Assembly (NCBI GenBank): GCA_017483575.1
Contig: JAFUWF010000017.1
Location: 1 to 64,000 of the forward strand
Direction: 5' to 3'
Source: Bacteroidales bacterium
GTDB taxonomy: Bacteria > Bacteroidota > Bacteroidia > Bacteroidales > P3
DNA length: 64,000 bases
Shown: in pieces, positions 50,720-58,089 of the stretch
How positions within the stretch are numbered: position 1 is the first letter of the stretch
Layout: each line of letters starts with the position of its first letter
Program-made: the position numbers and the translations under genes
The notes under the pieces: model-generated
What the model saw: only the letters and a program-made list of their open reading frames with translations
Databases searched by the model: none
What the model was told of the DNA's origin: nothing

Positions 50720-51823
50720 ATGATACGTAAAAGCACACCCGACGACATCGACCTCATCCTCCGCATGTACGACCATTCGCGCAGCGTCATGCGTGCCGAC
50801 GGCAACCTCTCGCAGTGGGTCGGCTACCCCACGAGGGAGGATGTGGAAGAAGATATTCAGCGCGGGGTGTCGTATATAACTCCCCTCGGCACCTTCGCCC
50901 TTGTCCCCGGCATCGAACCCACCTACGCCTACATCGACCACGGCCGTTGGGTGACGCCGGACCGCCCCTACAGCACCCTCCACCGCCTGGCGGCCCTGCC
51001 CGGCACCCACGGCATCGCCGACGAGGCCTTCCGCTTCGCCAAGCAGCAGAGCGACTACCTCCGCGTGGACACCCACCACGACAACCGCCCCATGCACCAC
51101 ATCCTCGAGCGGGAGGGCTTCGTCTACTGCGGCGTCATCTACATGCCCGACGGCGCCCCGCGCGACGCCTACGAGTGGTGGCGCTACGACGAGGTGCCCG
51201 AGGACCTGAAAGCCTACGTGGAGCACGAGATACTGCCCCGCCACGAGCACTACGACGCCGCCCACCGCCCCGACCACATCCGCCGCGTCATCGCCCGCAG
51301 CATGGCCATGCAGCCCTCGGCCATAACCTATACTGCCGCCGCCATGCACGACCTGGGCCTCTGCGAGGGCCGCGAGTCCCACCACCTCGCCTCCGGTCGC
51401 ATCATCCGTGCCGGTATCGGTATGGTTGACGGCAAAGCCGTCGACCAACCGCTCCGCCGTTGGTTTAACGAAGCAGAGATCGAGACCATCGCCCAGGCCG
51501 CCGAAGACCACCGCGCCTCGGCCAAGACACCGCCACGCTCCCTCCTGGGATGCATCATCGCCGAAGCCGACCGCGACATCGAACCCGAGACCATCGTCCG
51601 CCGCACCATGGAGTACGGCCTCAGCCACTATCCCGAACTCAACAAAGAAGGCCACTGGCAACGCACCCTCGACCACCTGCACGAGAAATACGCCGAGGGC
51701 GGATACATCAAGCTCTGGCTCCCCGACTCCCCCAACGCCACCCCTCTGGCAGAGCTCCGCGAACTGATACGAGATGAAAAAAAATTAAAAACCTTATTCG
51801 ATAACCTATGGACATCTTTCTGA
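50720..51823 (+). CDS. GNAT acetyltransferase fused to an HD domain
   Basis: Starting at 50720 (MIRKSTPDDIDLILRMYDHS) the 367-residue protein has a GNAT domain up to about residue 155 (HHILEREGFVYCGVIYMPDG at the end) and an HD-type phosphohydrolase domain after it: HRPDHIRRVIARS, MHDLGLCEGRESHH, and AEDHRAS with further metal-ligand His/Asp candidates. The two activities in one chain are unusual. No substrate can be named. It overlaps the next gene by 16 bp. Confidence 0.8.
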   Translation: MIRKSTPDDIDLILRMYDHSRSVMRADGNLSQWVGYPTREDVEEDIQRGVSYITPLGTFALVPGIEPTYAYIDHGRWVTPDRPYSTLHRLAALPGTHGIADEAFRFAKQQSDYLRVDTHHDNRPMHHILEREGFVYCGVIYMPDGAPRDAYEWWRYDEVPEDLKAYVEHEILPRHEHYDAAHRPDHIRRVIARSMAMQPSAITYTAAAMHDLGLCEGRESHHLASGRIIRAGIGMVDGKAVDQPLRRWFNEAEIETIAQAAEDHRASAKTPPRSLLGCIIAEADRDIEPETIVRRTMEYGLSHYPELNKEGHWQRTLDHLHEKYAEGGYIKLWLPDSPNATPLAELRELIRDEKKLKTLFDNLWTSF

Positions 51824-52299
51824 TTATCATGGCTTTCGTATGCCTGCTGGTAGGCATCGTCGGTTCCATCGTTCCCGGCCTGCCGGGTCCGCCCATCAGC
51901 TGGGTGGGACTCCTCGTTGCAGGCTTCACGCCGTGGGTGGCCAACACCCCCGCGCTGCTCATCGTCACCGCCGCCGTGGCCATCTTCATCACGGTGATGG
52001 ACTACGTCATCCCCTCCCTGACCACCAAGCGCTTCGGCGGCAGCAAGTACGGCATCTGGGGCTGCAACATCGGCCTTGTGGTCTCCATCTTCGGCCTTCC
52101 CTTCGGCCCCACGGGCCTGCTGGGCATGGTCTTCTGGCCCTTCATCGGCGCCCTCATCGGCGAATTCATCAAGCAGCAGGACTTCCAGCCCGCCCTCAAG
52201 GCCGGCTTCGGCGCCTTCGTGGGTTTCCTCACCGGCACGCTCCTCAAGGTGGTCTACTGCATTGCCATCCTCATCGTCGTCATAGCGGCGATGGTGTAA
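51808..52299 (+). CDS. DUF456 membrane protein
   Basis: The 163-residue hydrophobic protein has the DUF456 pattern: VGIVGSIVPGLPGPPISWVG near the N-terminus, then GGSKYGIWGCNIGLVV and GPTGLLGMVFWPFIGALIGE, with Gly-rich membrane helices. The family has no known function. It overlaps the GNAT-HD gene by 16 bp and converges with apt. Confidence 0.85.
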   Translation: MDIFLIIMAFVCLLVGIVGSIVPGLPGPPISWVGLLVAGFTPWVANTPALLIVTAAVAIFITVMDYVIPSLTTKRFGGSKYGIWGCNIGLVVSIFGLPFGPTGLLGMVFWPFIGALIGEFIKQQDFQPALKAGFGAFVGFLTGTLLKVVYCIAILIVVIAAMV

Positions 52300-52306
52300 G
52301 GAACGG

Positions 52307-52870
52307 CTACTCCACCCCCTCGAGGCTCAACAGGCTGTGCACCGGGGCGAGAGGCTCCAGCAGCTTGCGACCACCCAGGGCAGGCAGTTCCACGAGGAAG
52401 ATGAACTCCTTGACGCGTATCCTGCGGCCGTCGATGACTTGCTGCTGCAGCGATTCGACAATGCCCTTCACCGTGCCGCCGGTGGCCAGCAGGTCGTCGA
52501 AGAGGGTCACGTCGATATACTCGCCGTTGGGCACGCAGGCGGCAAAGTCGCTGCGGCGGTAGAAAAGTTCGTCGCTGCCGTATTCTTTCATGATTTCCAC
52601 CCTCACCAGGTCGTCGCCGGCATGGGGCAGCTTGCCCTTCTTGCGCATCAGCACCACCTTCTCCACGCGGCGCGAGGTGCAGAGGAGCGGTGCTGCGAAG
52701 AGGAAGCCACGGGCCTCGACGGTGACCAGGTTCGGCGCCGTGGTCAGGCGGTCGATTTCGGCAATGGCTTCGTTGAAGGCCTTCTTATCGAGCATGAAAG
52801 GCAGCACATCGATGAAGTCGATGCCCGCCTTCGGGAAATCGGGGTAGTGTTTGATGATGTTCTCGAACAT
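52307..52870 (-). CDS. apt: Adenine phosphoribosyltransferase
   Basis: The 187-residue protein has the Apt plan: FPKAGIDFIDVLPFM at the N-terminus, VEARGFLFAAPL, KKGKLPHAGD near the flexible loop, and the PRPP-binding FDDLLATGGTV. It salvages adenine to AMP. The PRPP loop lacks the usual VVDD opening (VTLFDD instead), within normal variation. A 10-nt tandem array separates it from atoE, upstream on the same strand. Confidence 0.88.
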   Translation of the reverse strand: MFENIIKHYPDFPKAGIDFIDVLPFMLDKKAFNEAIAEIDRLTTAPNLVTVEARGFLFAAPLLCTSRRVEKVVLMRKKGKLPHAGDDLVRVEIMKEYGSDELFYRRSDFAACVPNGEYIDVTLFDDLLATGGTVKGIVESLQQQVIDGRRIRVKEFIFLVELPALGGRKLLEPLAPVHSLLSLEGVE

Positions 52871-52901
52871 ATTGTTTTGTTTTCTTTGTTTTCTTTTTTC
52901 C

Positions 52902-52974
52902 CTAGGATATCCTAGGTCTTCCTAGGACCTCCTAGGTCTTCCTAGGAAATCCTAGGAAATCCTAGGAAATCCTA
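52902..52974. repeat. 10-nt array (CCTAGGAAAT) ending at the atoE stop codon
   Basis: Seven units built on the palindrome CCTAGG with variable AAAT, TCTT, ATAT or ACCT spacers run into the atoE stop (52972-52974, the TAG of CCTAC on the other strand). Each unit contains an AvrII-type palindrome, so the array reads alike on both strands. Confidence 0.95.
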
Positions 52975-54321
52975 CAGCGCCCACACCACCAGCCCTCCGC
53001 AGATAATCATCCCCGTGATAATCAGGTCCACCAGGCAGTAGCCCATGATGTCGCGGGCCGAGAGCTTGGCGATGGCCAGTGCCGGCAACGCCCAGAAGGG
53101 CTGTATGAGGTTGGTCCACGCATCGCCCCAGGCTATGGCCGTGCCCGTCAGGCCCGGGTCCACGCCCAGGTCGGCACCGGCGCTGAACATGATGGGGGCC
53201 TGGATGGCCCAATGGCCGCCACCGGAGGGAACGAACATGTTGAGCAACGCCGCACATAGGAAGGTCAGCAGCGGATAAGTGGTTGGATTGCTGATGCGTA
53301 TGCAGCCGTCGGCAATGACGGTGCCCATGCAGATGCCGCTCTCGCCAACGCCCGTGATGATGCCCATGATGCCCGCATAGAAGGGGAACTGCAGGATGAT
53401 GCCGCTTGCTCCCGTGGCAGCCTTGCCGAACGCGCGCACATACGCCAGCGGCGTACCATGCAGCATCAGGCCCAGGGCCAGGAAAATCATGATGACGATG
53501 CCCAGGTCCAACGTCGCACCGCGGAACACCAGCTTCACCACCAGATAGGCCGCCAGCATCAACGCTATGGCCCACGACAGGATCGGGCTGTGCTCCATCC
53601 TCTGGGCCGGCGTGGGCTTTTCTGATTTCTCAGAGTATTCGGAATGCTCCGACTCCTCCGCCAACAGCGCAGGGTCCACCACCACAGCACCCGTCTTGGG
53701 GTGCATCAGGCTGTTGGCCACGGTGATGGCCACGATGACCAGCAGCACCATGACGAGGTTGTGCGGGTCCAGAATGGTCTGGCTCACAGGCACCGGGGCC
53801 GTCAGGGCGCCGTTGGTGGCCTTGGCCAGGGCCTCGCCGGGCGTGGCCATGGTCAGGGGGATGGAACCCGACAAACCGGCATGCCACACCACGAAACCGC
53901 TATACGCCGAGGCAATGAGCAGCCTGTAGTCCACCCCCGCCATCTGCCGCGCTATCTCCTTGGCGAAGATGACGCCCACGATGAGGCCGAAACCCCAGTT
54001 CAGCCAGCAGGCCAGGGCCGAGACCACGGTCACCAAGGCTATGGCCCCCGCAGGGCTCTTGGGAATACGCGCCAGGGCCGCGATGCCCTTCTTCACACTC
54101 GGCGCGGCCGCCAGCGTGCTGCCGCACACCAGCACCAACGCCATCTGCATGGCGAAAGCCAGCAGGTTCCACACGCCACCGCCCCAGTGCTCGACGACCT
54201 CGAGCGGCGTCTGCCGGCAAATCGGCATGGCCAACACCGCCGCCGCGAACGTCAGCAGGATGGCAAAAATAAACGGCTCCGGGAGCCACCGTTGCACCAG
54301 TCTTACACAGAATTTAATCAT
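52972..54321 (-). CDS. atoE: Short-chain fatty acid transporter (AtoE-like)
   Basis: The 449-residue membrane protein has about twelve hydrophobic segments and AtoE signatures: FCVRLVQRWLPEPFIFAI, LNWGFGLIVGVIFAKEIAR, WHAGLSGSIPLTMATPG, and FVPSGGGHWAIQAPIM. AtoE of E. coli takes up butyrate and acetoacetate. The segment ESEHSEYSEKSEK in a cytosolic loop is coded by a 9-nt array. It is 3 bp after the alkaline phosphatase gene. In an organism with crt, hbd and bcd it may move butyrate. Confidence 0.9.
   Translation of the reverse strand: MIKFCVRLVQRWLPEPFIFAILLTFAAAVLAMPICRQTPLEVVEHWGGGVWNLLAFAMQMALVLVCGSTLAAAPSVKKGIAALARIPKSPAGAIALVTVVSALACWLNWGFGLIVGVIFAKEIARQMAGVDYRLLIASAYSGFVVWHAGLSGSIPLTMATPGEALAKATNGALTAPVPVSQTILDPHNLVMVLLVIVAITVANSLMHPKTGAVVVDPALLAEESEHSEYSEKSEKPTPAQRMEHSPILSWAIALMLAAYLVVKLVFRGATLDLGIVIMIFLALGLMLHGTPLAYVRAFGKAATGASGIILQFPFYAGIMGIITGVGESGICMGTVIADGCIRISNPTTYPLLTFLCAALLNMFVPSGGGHWAIQAPIMFSAGADLGVDPGLTGTAIAWGDAWTNLIQPFWALPALAIAKLSARDIMGYCLVDLIITGMIICGGLVVWAL
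53620..53657. repeat. 9-nt array inside atoE
   Basis: Four degenerate units of GAATACTCT type are read as SEH, SEY, SEK, SEK in a loop. The frame differs from that of the related arrays in dnaG and at 48.3 kb. Confidence 0.85.
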
Positions 54322-54324
54322 AGC

Positions 54325-55476
54325 TTATATACCCATCAACCAACGAATCTTTTCCGGAATATCGGTATTCTCCTGGATACCGGAGAAATACTGCGCGCCG
54401 GGGCCCAGGGCGAAGACGGGCACCATGCAGCCCGTGTGGCTACCCCAGAGGTAGCGCACGTCGTTCTGCCCCTTCTCGATGTCGCCATCCGGGAGGGTCA
54501 CGCCGCCGGTCTCGTGGTCCGCGGTGACGATGACGAGGGTCTCGCCGTCGCGCTGCGCGAAATCGAGCACGGCATGCAGCATCACCTCGAAGTCGGCCAA
54601 CTCGGCACGCATATAGGCCGAGTCGTTGTTGTGGCAGGCCCAGTCGATCTGCGACCCCTCGATCATCAGGGCAAAGCCCTCGGGGTCGCGGCTGAGCATG
54701 GCGATAGCCTTCTTGGCACCCTGTGCCAACACATCGCCACGCGCGGGCGCCGTCAGCGGGTCGCCCTCGTAGAGCAGCGCCACCAGCTTCTGCCCGCCGA
54801 AGCGGTTCATGCTGTCCAGCGTGTTCACCACCGTGTATCCACGCTTGGCCAGCGTGTCCAACGGGCTGAGGCCGTCCTTCCGGTTCTGCGGGAAGAAATA
54901 CTTACGCCCGCCGCCGATCATCACATCGTGCTGGCACTGAGCCATCTGCAGGCTCAGCGTGTCGAACATCTTGCGGTAGGGCACATGGCCGTAGGACGAG
55001 GCCGGCGTGGCGTCAAGCACGCTGCTCGTCACCACGAAGCCCGTGCTCATGCCGGCCCTCTTGGCGTCATCGAAAATGGTCTCGTAGCGGGCCGAGTCGG
55101 GACCCCAGTTCACGTGGTAGTTGTCCACCTTCTGGCCCGTGGTCAACGCCGTGCCGCCGGCGGCGGAATCGGTGCGGTAATGGTTGCGCGAGTAGGTGCG
55201 CGAGAAGCCGCTGTAGGGGAACCGCAGGAAGGCCGAATTGTTGCCCATCGCCGCCACCACCGAGGCATACACCTGCGGCACACCCATGCCGTCGCCCACA
55301 ATGAGGATGACATTCTTCGGCATCGGCTCGCTCTGCTCCTCCGCCGCCTGGGCCTCGCGCTCGGCCTCGCGCTCCTGCGCCTCGGCCTCCAGCACCAGAG
55401 CCGCCATTTCCACACATCCGCTCAGCAGCAACACCCCCGGCAACAGCAGCATCAACGCTATACGTCTAATTTTCAT
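54325..55476 (-). CDS. Alkaline phosphatase lipoprotein
   Basis: The 383-residue enzyme carries a lipobox (LLLSGC) and a Glu/Ala coiled stretch, then the catalytic core: metal site LIVGDGMGVPQV, nucleophile Ser in TDSAAGGTALT, EGSQIDWACHNNDSAYM and TADHETGG with metal-binding His and Asp. It releases phosphate from monoesters at the cell surface. It is 3 bp upstream of atoE, so the two are co-transcribed from the promoter near 55512. Confidence 0.93.
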   Translation of the reverse strand: MKIRRIALMLLLPGVLLLSGCVEMAALVLEAEAQEREAEREAQAAEEQSEPMPKNVILIVGDGMGVPQVYASVVAAMGNNSAFLRFPYSGFSRTYSRNHYRTDSAAGGTALTTGQKVDNYHVNWGPDSARYETIFDDAKRAGMSTGFVVTSSVLDATPASSYGHVPYRKMFDTLSLQMAQCQHDVMIGGGRKYFFPQNRKDGLSPLDTLAKRGYTVVNTLDSMNRFGGQKLVALLYEGDPLTAPARGDVLAQGAKKAIAMLSRDPEGFALMIEGSQIDWACHNNDSAYMRAELADFEVMLHAVLDFAQRDGETLVIVTADHETGGVTLPDGDIEKGQNDVRYLWGSHTGCMVPVFALGPGAQYFSGIQENTDIPEKIRWLMGI

Positions 55477-55511
55477 ATCTTAACACTTTATATATATACA
55501 ATAAACAGAAT

Positions 55512-55520
55512 GCAAAAATA
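55512..55520 (-). promoter_or_regulatory. Promoter -7 element of the phosphatase-atoE unit
   Basis: The complement TATTTTTGC lies 36 bp upstream of the ATG at 55476. Confidence 0.7.
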
Positions 55521-55585
55521 CGAAAAAAACACAAAAAGCAAAAGCCCTCGCCAAAAATTATTTTCCCACCCGCCTTTTCCTGCCT

Positions 55586-55648
55586 CCATCCTCCCCCAAA
55601 CCCCTCAAAAAACCGCCCCCATCCTCCCCCAAACCCCTCAAAAAAACG
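55586..55648. repeat. 33-nt tandem repeat (two copies) in a pyrimidine-rich spacer
   Basis: CCATCCTCCCCCAAACCCCT begins both copies at 55586 and 55619. The remaining 55521-55868 spacer is C/T-rich with short ACC-rich units; no gene is seen in it. Confidence 0.85.
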
Positions 55649-55868
55649 TCACCGAACCACCTCAAAACCAACAACTAAACTGGACCAACTCCTACCTATC
55701 TCCTTATCTTCCCCTAATTATTTCCAGACAATCTCCTACCCGTATGGGATATGATAAGGTTTTTATAGGGAAATGTTAAAAATTTAAAAAAAATAATATG
55801 CAACACAATATTTTGGCTGTTGGTGCGTACTTAGGATGGATTATTAACCTTGAAAAATTTTTTAGCGT

Positions 55869-56711
55869 ATGGCAAAACAACGATTTGGAATCAACGATGC
55901 CTACCGGGGAACGGTGGGGACGGTTATCGGATATGAATGGAGGGGCAAATGGTGCCTGAGGGCCAAGCCCGTGTTCGTGAAGAATCCGCGCACGGAGGCG
56001 CAGCAGATGAACCGCGAGCTCTTCCGCGAGGCGGTGCGCTTCGCCGGGCGGATGACGAGTGTTCTGCGCCTGAGCCTGAGGACGGTAGCCCTCGACCTGG
56101 GGATGACGGAGTGCAACCGCATGGTGCAGCTGAACCACAACTGCTTCGCGTTCGACGACGAGGGGCAGCTGAAGGTGGACTATGCCTCGCTGGTTGTTGC
56201 CGAAGGGCCCGTGGCACCCGTGGCTTTCAGCTCGTTGGAGGTGGCGGAAGGGTGCGTCAAAGGGACGTTCGAGCGCAATCCGCTGCATGTCCGTGCCGAC
56301 AGCGAGGACGAGGTGTTCGTGGTGGCCCTCTGTCCGGAGGCCGGCGACTACTGCCTCTCGGCACCTACGTTGCGCCGCAGGCAGAAGGTAGTCTTCTGTC
56401 TGCCAGACGAATGGGAGGGCAAGGAGGTGCATTTCTACTGCTTCGTGCGCGACTACCTGGGCCGCGCCTCGGAGAGCCAATACCTGGGATGCCTAGTGGA
56501 CGGGATGGGAGAAGCTCTCGACGGGACGGGCAATGGCGTCGACGGAGAGCAGCGGGAGGATTTCGCGTTCGAAGATGTCGCGTCTAACGATACGATAATG
56601 AGGGTCGTAGGCGGCCTTGAAGGCGGCGCTGTGGCTCATGACGAACTTGGCGTCGGGGGTGACCATGCCCTCGGTGCTCCGCAGGACAGCGGAGACGAGC
56701 TGCGGGAGTGA
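55869..56711 (+). CDS. DUF6266 protein with antisense C-terminal extension
   Basis: The 280-residue reading frame opens MAKQRFGINDAYRGTVGTVIGYEWRGKWCLRAKP, where the first part (RGTVGTVIGYEWRGKWCLR) is the conserved DUF6266 start found in Bacteroidota. The family domain ends near residue 210 (GRASESQYLGCLVD). The last 70 residues overlap the convergent gene by 219 bp and look like its antisense, so the natural stop seems lost. The function of DUF6266 is unknown. Confidence 0.75.
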   Translation: MAKQRFGINDAYRGTVGTVIGYEWRGKWCLRAKPVFVKNPRTEAQQMNRELFREAVRFAGRMTSVLRLSLRTVALDLGMTECNRMVQLNHNCFAFDDEGQLKVDYASLVVAEGPVAPVAFSSLEVAEGCVKGTFERNPLHVRADSEDEVFVVALCPEAGDYCLSAPTLRRRQKVVFCLPDEWEGKEVHFYCFVRDYLGRASESQYLGCLVDGMGEALDGTGNGVDGEQREDFAFEDVASNDTIMRVVGGLEGGAVAHDELGVGGDHALGAPQDSGDELRE

Positions 56712-57170
56712 GAGTATCCCTCTCTTGACCAAAATGAGGTTCACCCGCACGAAATTGCTGTCGCAGAGGGTGTATTCGTAGAGCGGGAAGGATGGGTTAC
56801 ACACTCCTCCGTCCGCACTTCGTGCGTCCACCTCCCCTAGCTTAGGGGAGGAGTTGGATACCGAAGGCTTGCTATCTGGCTGCACCCCTAAGTTAGGGGA
56901 GCTGGCAGCGCGGAGCGCTGACTGAGGAGTGTGTGGATTGTCGCGCATCTCGTCCACCTCGCGCTGGATATAGCGGGCCGCGGCGACGGAGTCGGTCAGC
57001 AGGTGGCCTGGACCGTAGAGGTCCTGGAAGACAAGCTTGTAGAGGTCCGTAGCCTCGGCGGCGGGATAGCGTTGGGCGTACTGTTTCAGCGCCTCGGCAC
57101 ACTGCGAGTGGAGAGTGGAGAGCGGAGAGTGGAGAACAGCTATCGCGTACAATAACAGAATCTTTTTCAT
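56493..57170 (-). CDS. Exported protein of unknown function, interrupted by a repeat element
   Basis: The 225-residue product has a signal peptide whose second half (VLHSPLSTLHSQ) is coded by a heptamer array. The core contains YKLVFQDLYGPGHLLTDS and PLYEYTLCDSNFVRVNLIL, a conserved unknown Bacteroidota pattern. Between MRDN and NPSFPLYEY a 136-bp palindromic element adds about 45 residues (ALRAASSPNLGVQ, SSPKLGEVDARSADGGV). The frame stays open throughout. Its start overlaps the tatC stop by four bases; its 3' end overlaps the DUF6266 gene. Confidence 0.7.
   Translation of the reverse strand: MKKILLLYAIAVLHSPLSTLHSQCAEALKQYAQRYPAAEATDLYKLVFQDLYGPGHLLTDSVAAARYIQREVDEMRDNPHTPQSALRAASSPNLGVQPDSKPSVSNSSPKLGEVDARSADGGVCNPSFPLYEYTLCDSNFVRVNLILVKRGILSLPQLVSAVLRSTEGMVTPDAKFVMSHSAAFKAAYDPHYRIVRRDIFEREILPLLSVDAIARPVESFSHPVH
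56799..56934. mobile_element. 136-bp REP/MITE-like element with 11-bp terminal inverted repeats
   Basis: ACACACTCCTC at 56799-56809 is exactly complementary to GAGGAGTGTGT at 56924-56934. Inside are two hairpins around CCTCCCCT-AGGGGAGG and ACCCCTAAGTTAGGGGA. It lies within the exported-protein gene and stays translatable on the minus strand. Confidence 0.8.
57106..57136. repeat. Heptamer array (GGAGAGT) within a signal peptide
   Basis: Four GAGAGTG-type units are read on the minus strand as VLHSPLSTLHSQ. Confidence 0.9.
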
Positions 57171-57859
57171 TTGGCGGTCTTTTTAACTATAAGAATACTA
57201 AGCTCGTACAACAAATAAATGGGGACGGAGACGAGCGAGAGGGTGAAGGGGTCGCCGGTGGGGGTGATAATGGCGCCGACGATGACGATGACGACGATGG
57301 CGTGGCGGCGGTAGCGGCTCATGAACTGCGGCTTGAGGATGCCCATCTTGGCCAGCAGCCAGCAGAGGACGGGCAGCTCGAAGACCACGCCGAGGACGAA
57401 GCTCATCACCATCAGGAGGTCGACGTAGGAGGTCAGCGAGATGAGGTTCTGCACCTCGCCGCTGACCTGGTAGGAGCCGAGGAAGCGGACCGTGAAGGGG
57501 AAGATGATGAAGTAGTTGAGTGCCACACCGCAATAGAACAGCAGGCAGGCGCCGAGGAGGGCACGCACGACCACGCGGCGCTCGGCAGCGTAGAGGCCGG
57601 GGGCCACGAAGGCGAAGAGCTCATAGATGAGATAGGGTGCCGTGAGGAGGAGTCCGGCCAGCAGGGCCACGCGCATGTGGATGAGGAACTGCTGGGCGAT
57701 GTCGACATTGATGAGGTTGAGGAAGTCGGGCTTGGGATAGAGCACCACGGCGAAGAGCGTCTCTTTGAAGCAGAAACAGGCCACCATGGCCACCAAAGCG
57801 GCCAGGAGCATGCGCCAGATGTGCCGGCGCAGGACATCGAGGTGGTCCCAGAAGGTCAA
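57167..57859 (-). CDS. tatC: Sec-independent translocase TatC
   Basis: The 230-residue protein opens TFWDHLDVLRRHIWRM, the conserved TatC N-terminus, and has six membrane segments with APYLIYELFAFVAPGLY and the conserved Glu/Pro region FELPVLCWLL. It recognises twin-arginine signals and builds the translocation site with TatA. There is no TatB-like gene here, as is usual in Bacteroidota. It is downstream of tatA and overlaps the next gene by four bases. Confidence 0.95.
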   Translation of the reverse strand: MTFWDHLDVLRRHIWRMLLAALVAMVACFCFKETLFAVVLYPKPDFLNLINVDIAQQFLIHMRVALLAGLLLTAPYLIYELFAFVAPGLYAAERRVVVRALLGACLLFYCGVALNYFIIFPFTVRFLGSYQVSGEVQNLISLTSYVDLLMVMSFVLGVVFELPVLCWLLAKMGILKPQFMSRYRRHAIVVIVIVGAIITPTGDPFTLSLVSVPIYLLYELSILIVKKTAK

Positions 57860-57909
57860 AGTGAATTGAAAATTGAGAATTGAAAATTGAGAATTGGAAA
57901 TTGAAATTA
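57860..57909. repeat. Heptamer array (GAATTGA) between tatA and tatC, over the tatA stop
   Basis: Six to seven GAATTGA/AAATTGA/GAATTGG units fill the spacer and reach the tatA stop codon at 57907-57909. Confidence 0.92.
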
Positions 57910-58089
57910 TTTCTCTTCTGTTTTCGTTTCACTTTTACTGTCTTCCACTCCGTTCATGCCATCCTTGAAGCTCTTGACGCCTTTGCCGACGCCGTGCATG
58001 AGCTCGGGGATCTTCTTGCCGCCGAAAAGCAGCAGGACGATGAGGACGATGACGATAATCTCCCAGGTGCCTAACATTAACAGTTTCAT
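57907..58089 (-). CDS. tatA: Twin-arginine translocase subunit TatA
   Basis: The 60-residue protein has one N-terminal membrane helix ([20 protein letters not shown]), the FGxKK/P hinge, the amphipathic helix [19 protein letters not shown] and a charged tail. It forms the export pore with TatC. The start overlaps the stop of the Tat-exported reductase gene (ATGA), which ties cargo and exporter in one unit. Confidence 0.95.
   Translation of the reverse strand: MKLLMLGTWEIIVIVLIVLLLFGGKKIPELMHGVGKGVKSFKDGMNGVEDSKSETKTEEK

Noticed and set aside
52902-52974. CRISPR array
   Set aside because: The 10-nt units are contiguous with no 30-nt unique spacers, and no cas genes occur in the window. The heptamer arrays were checked for the same and also fail.
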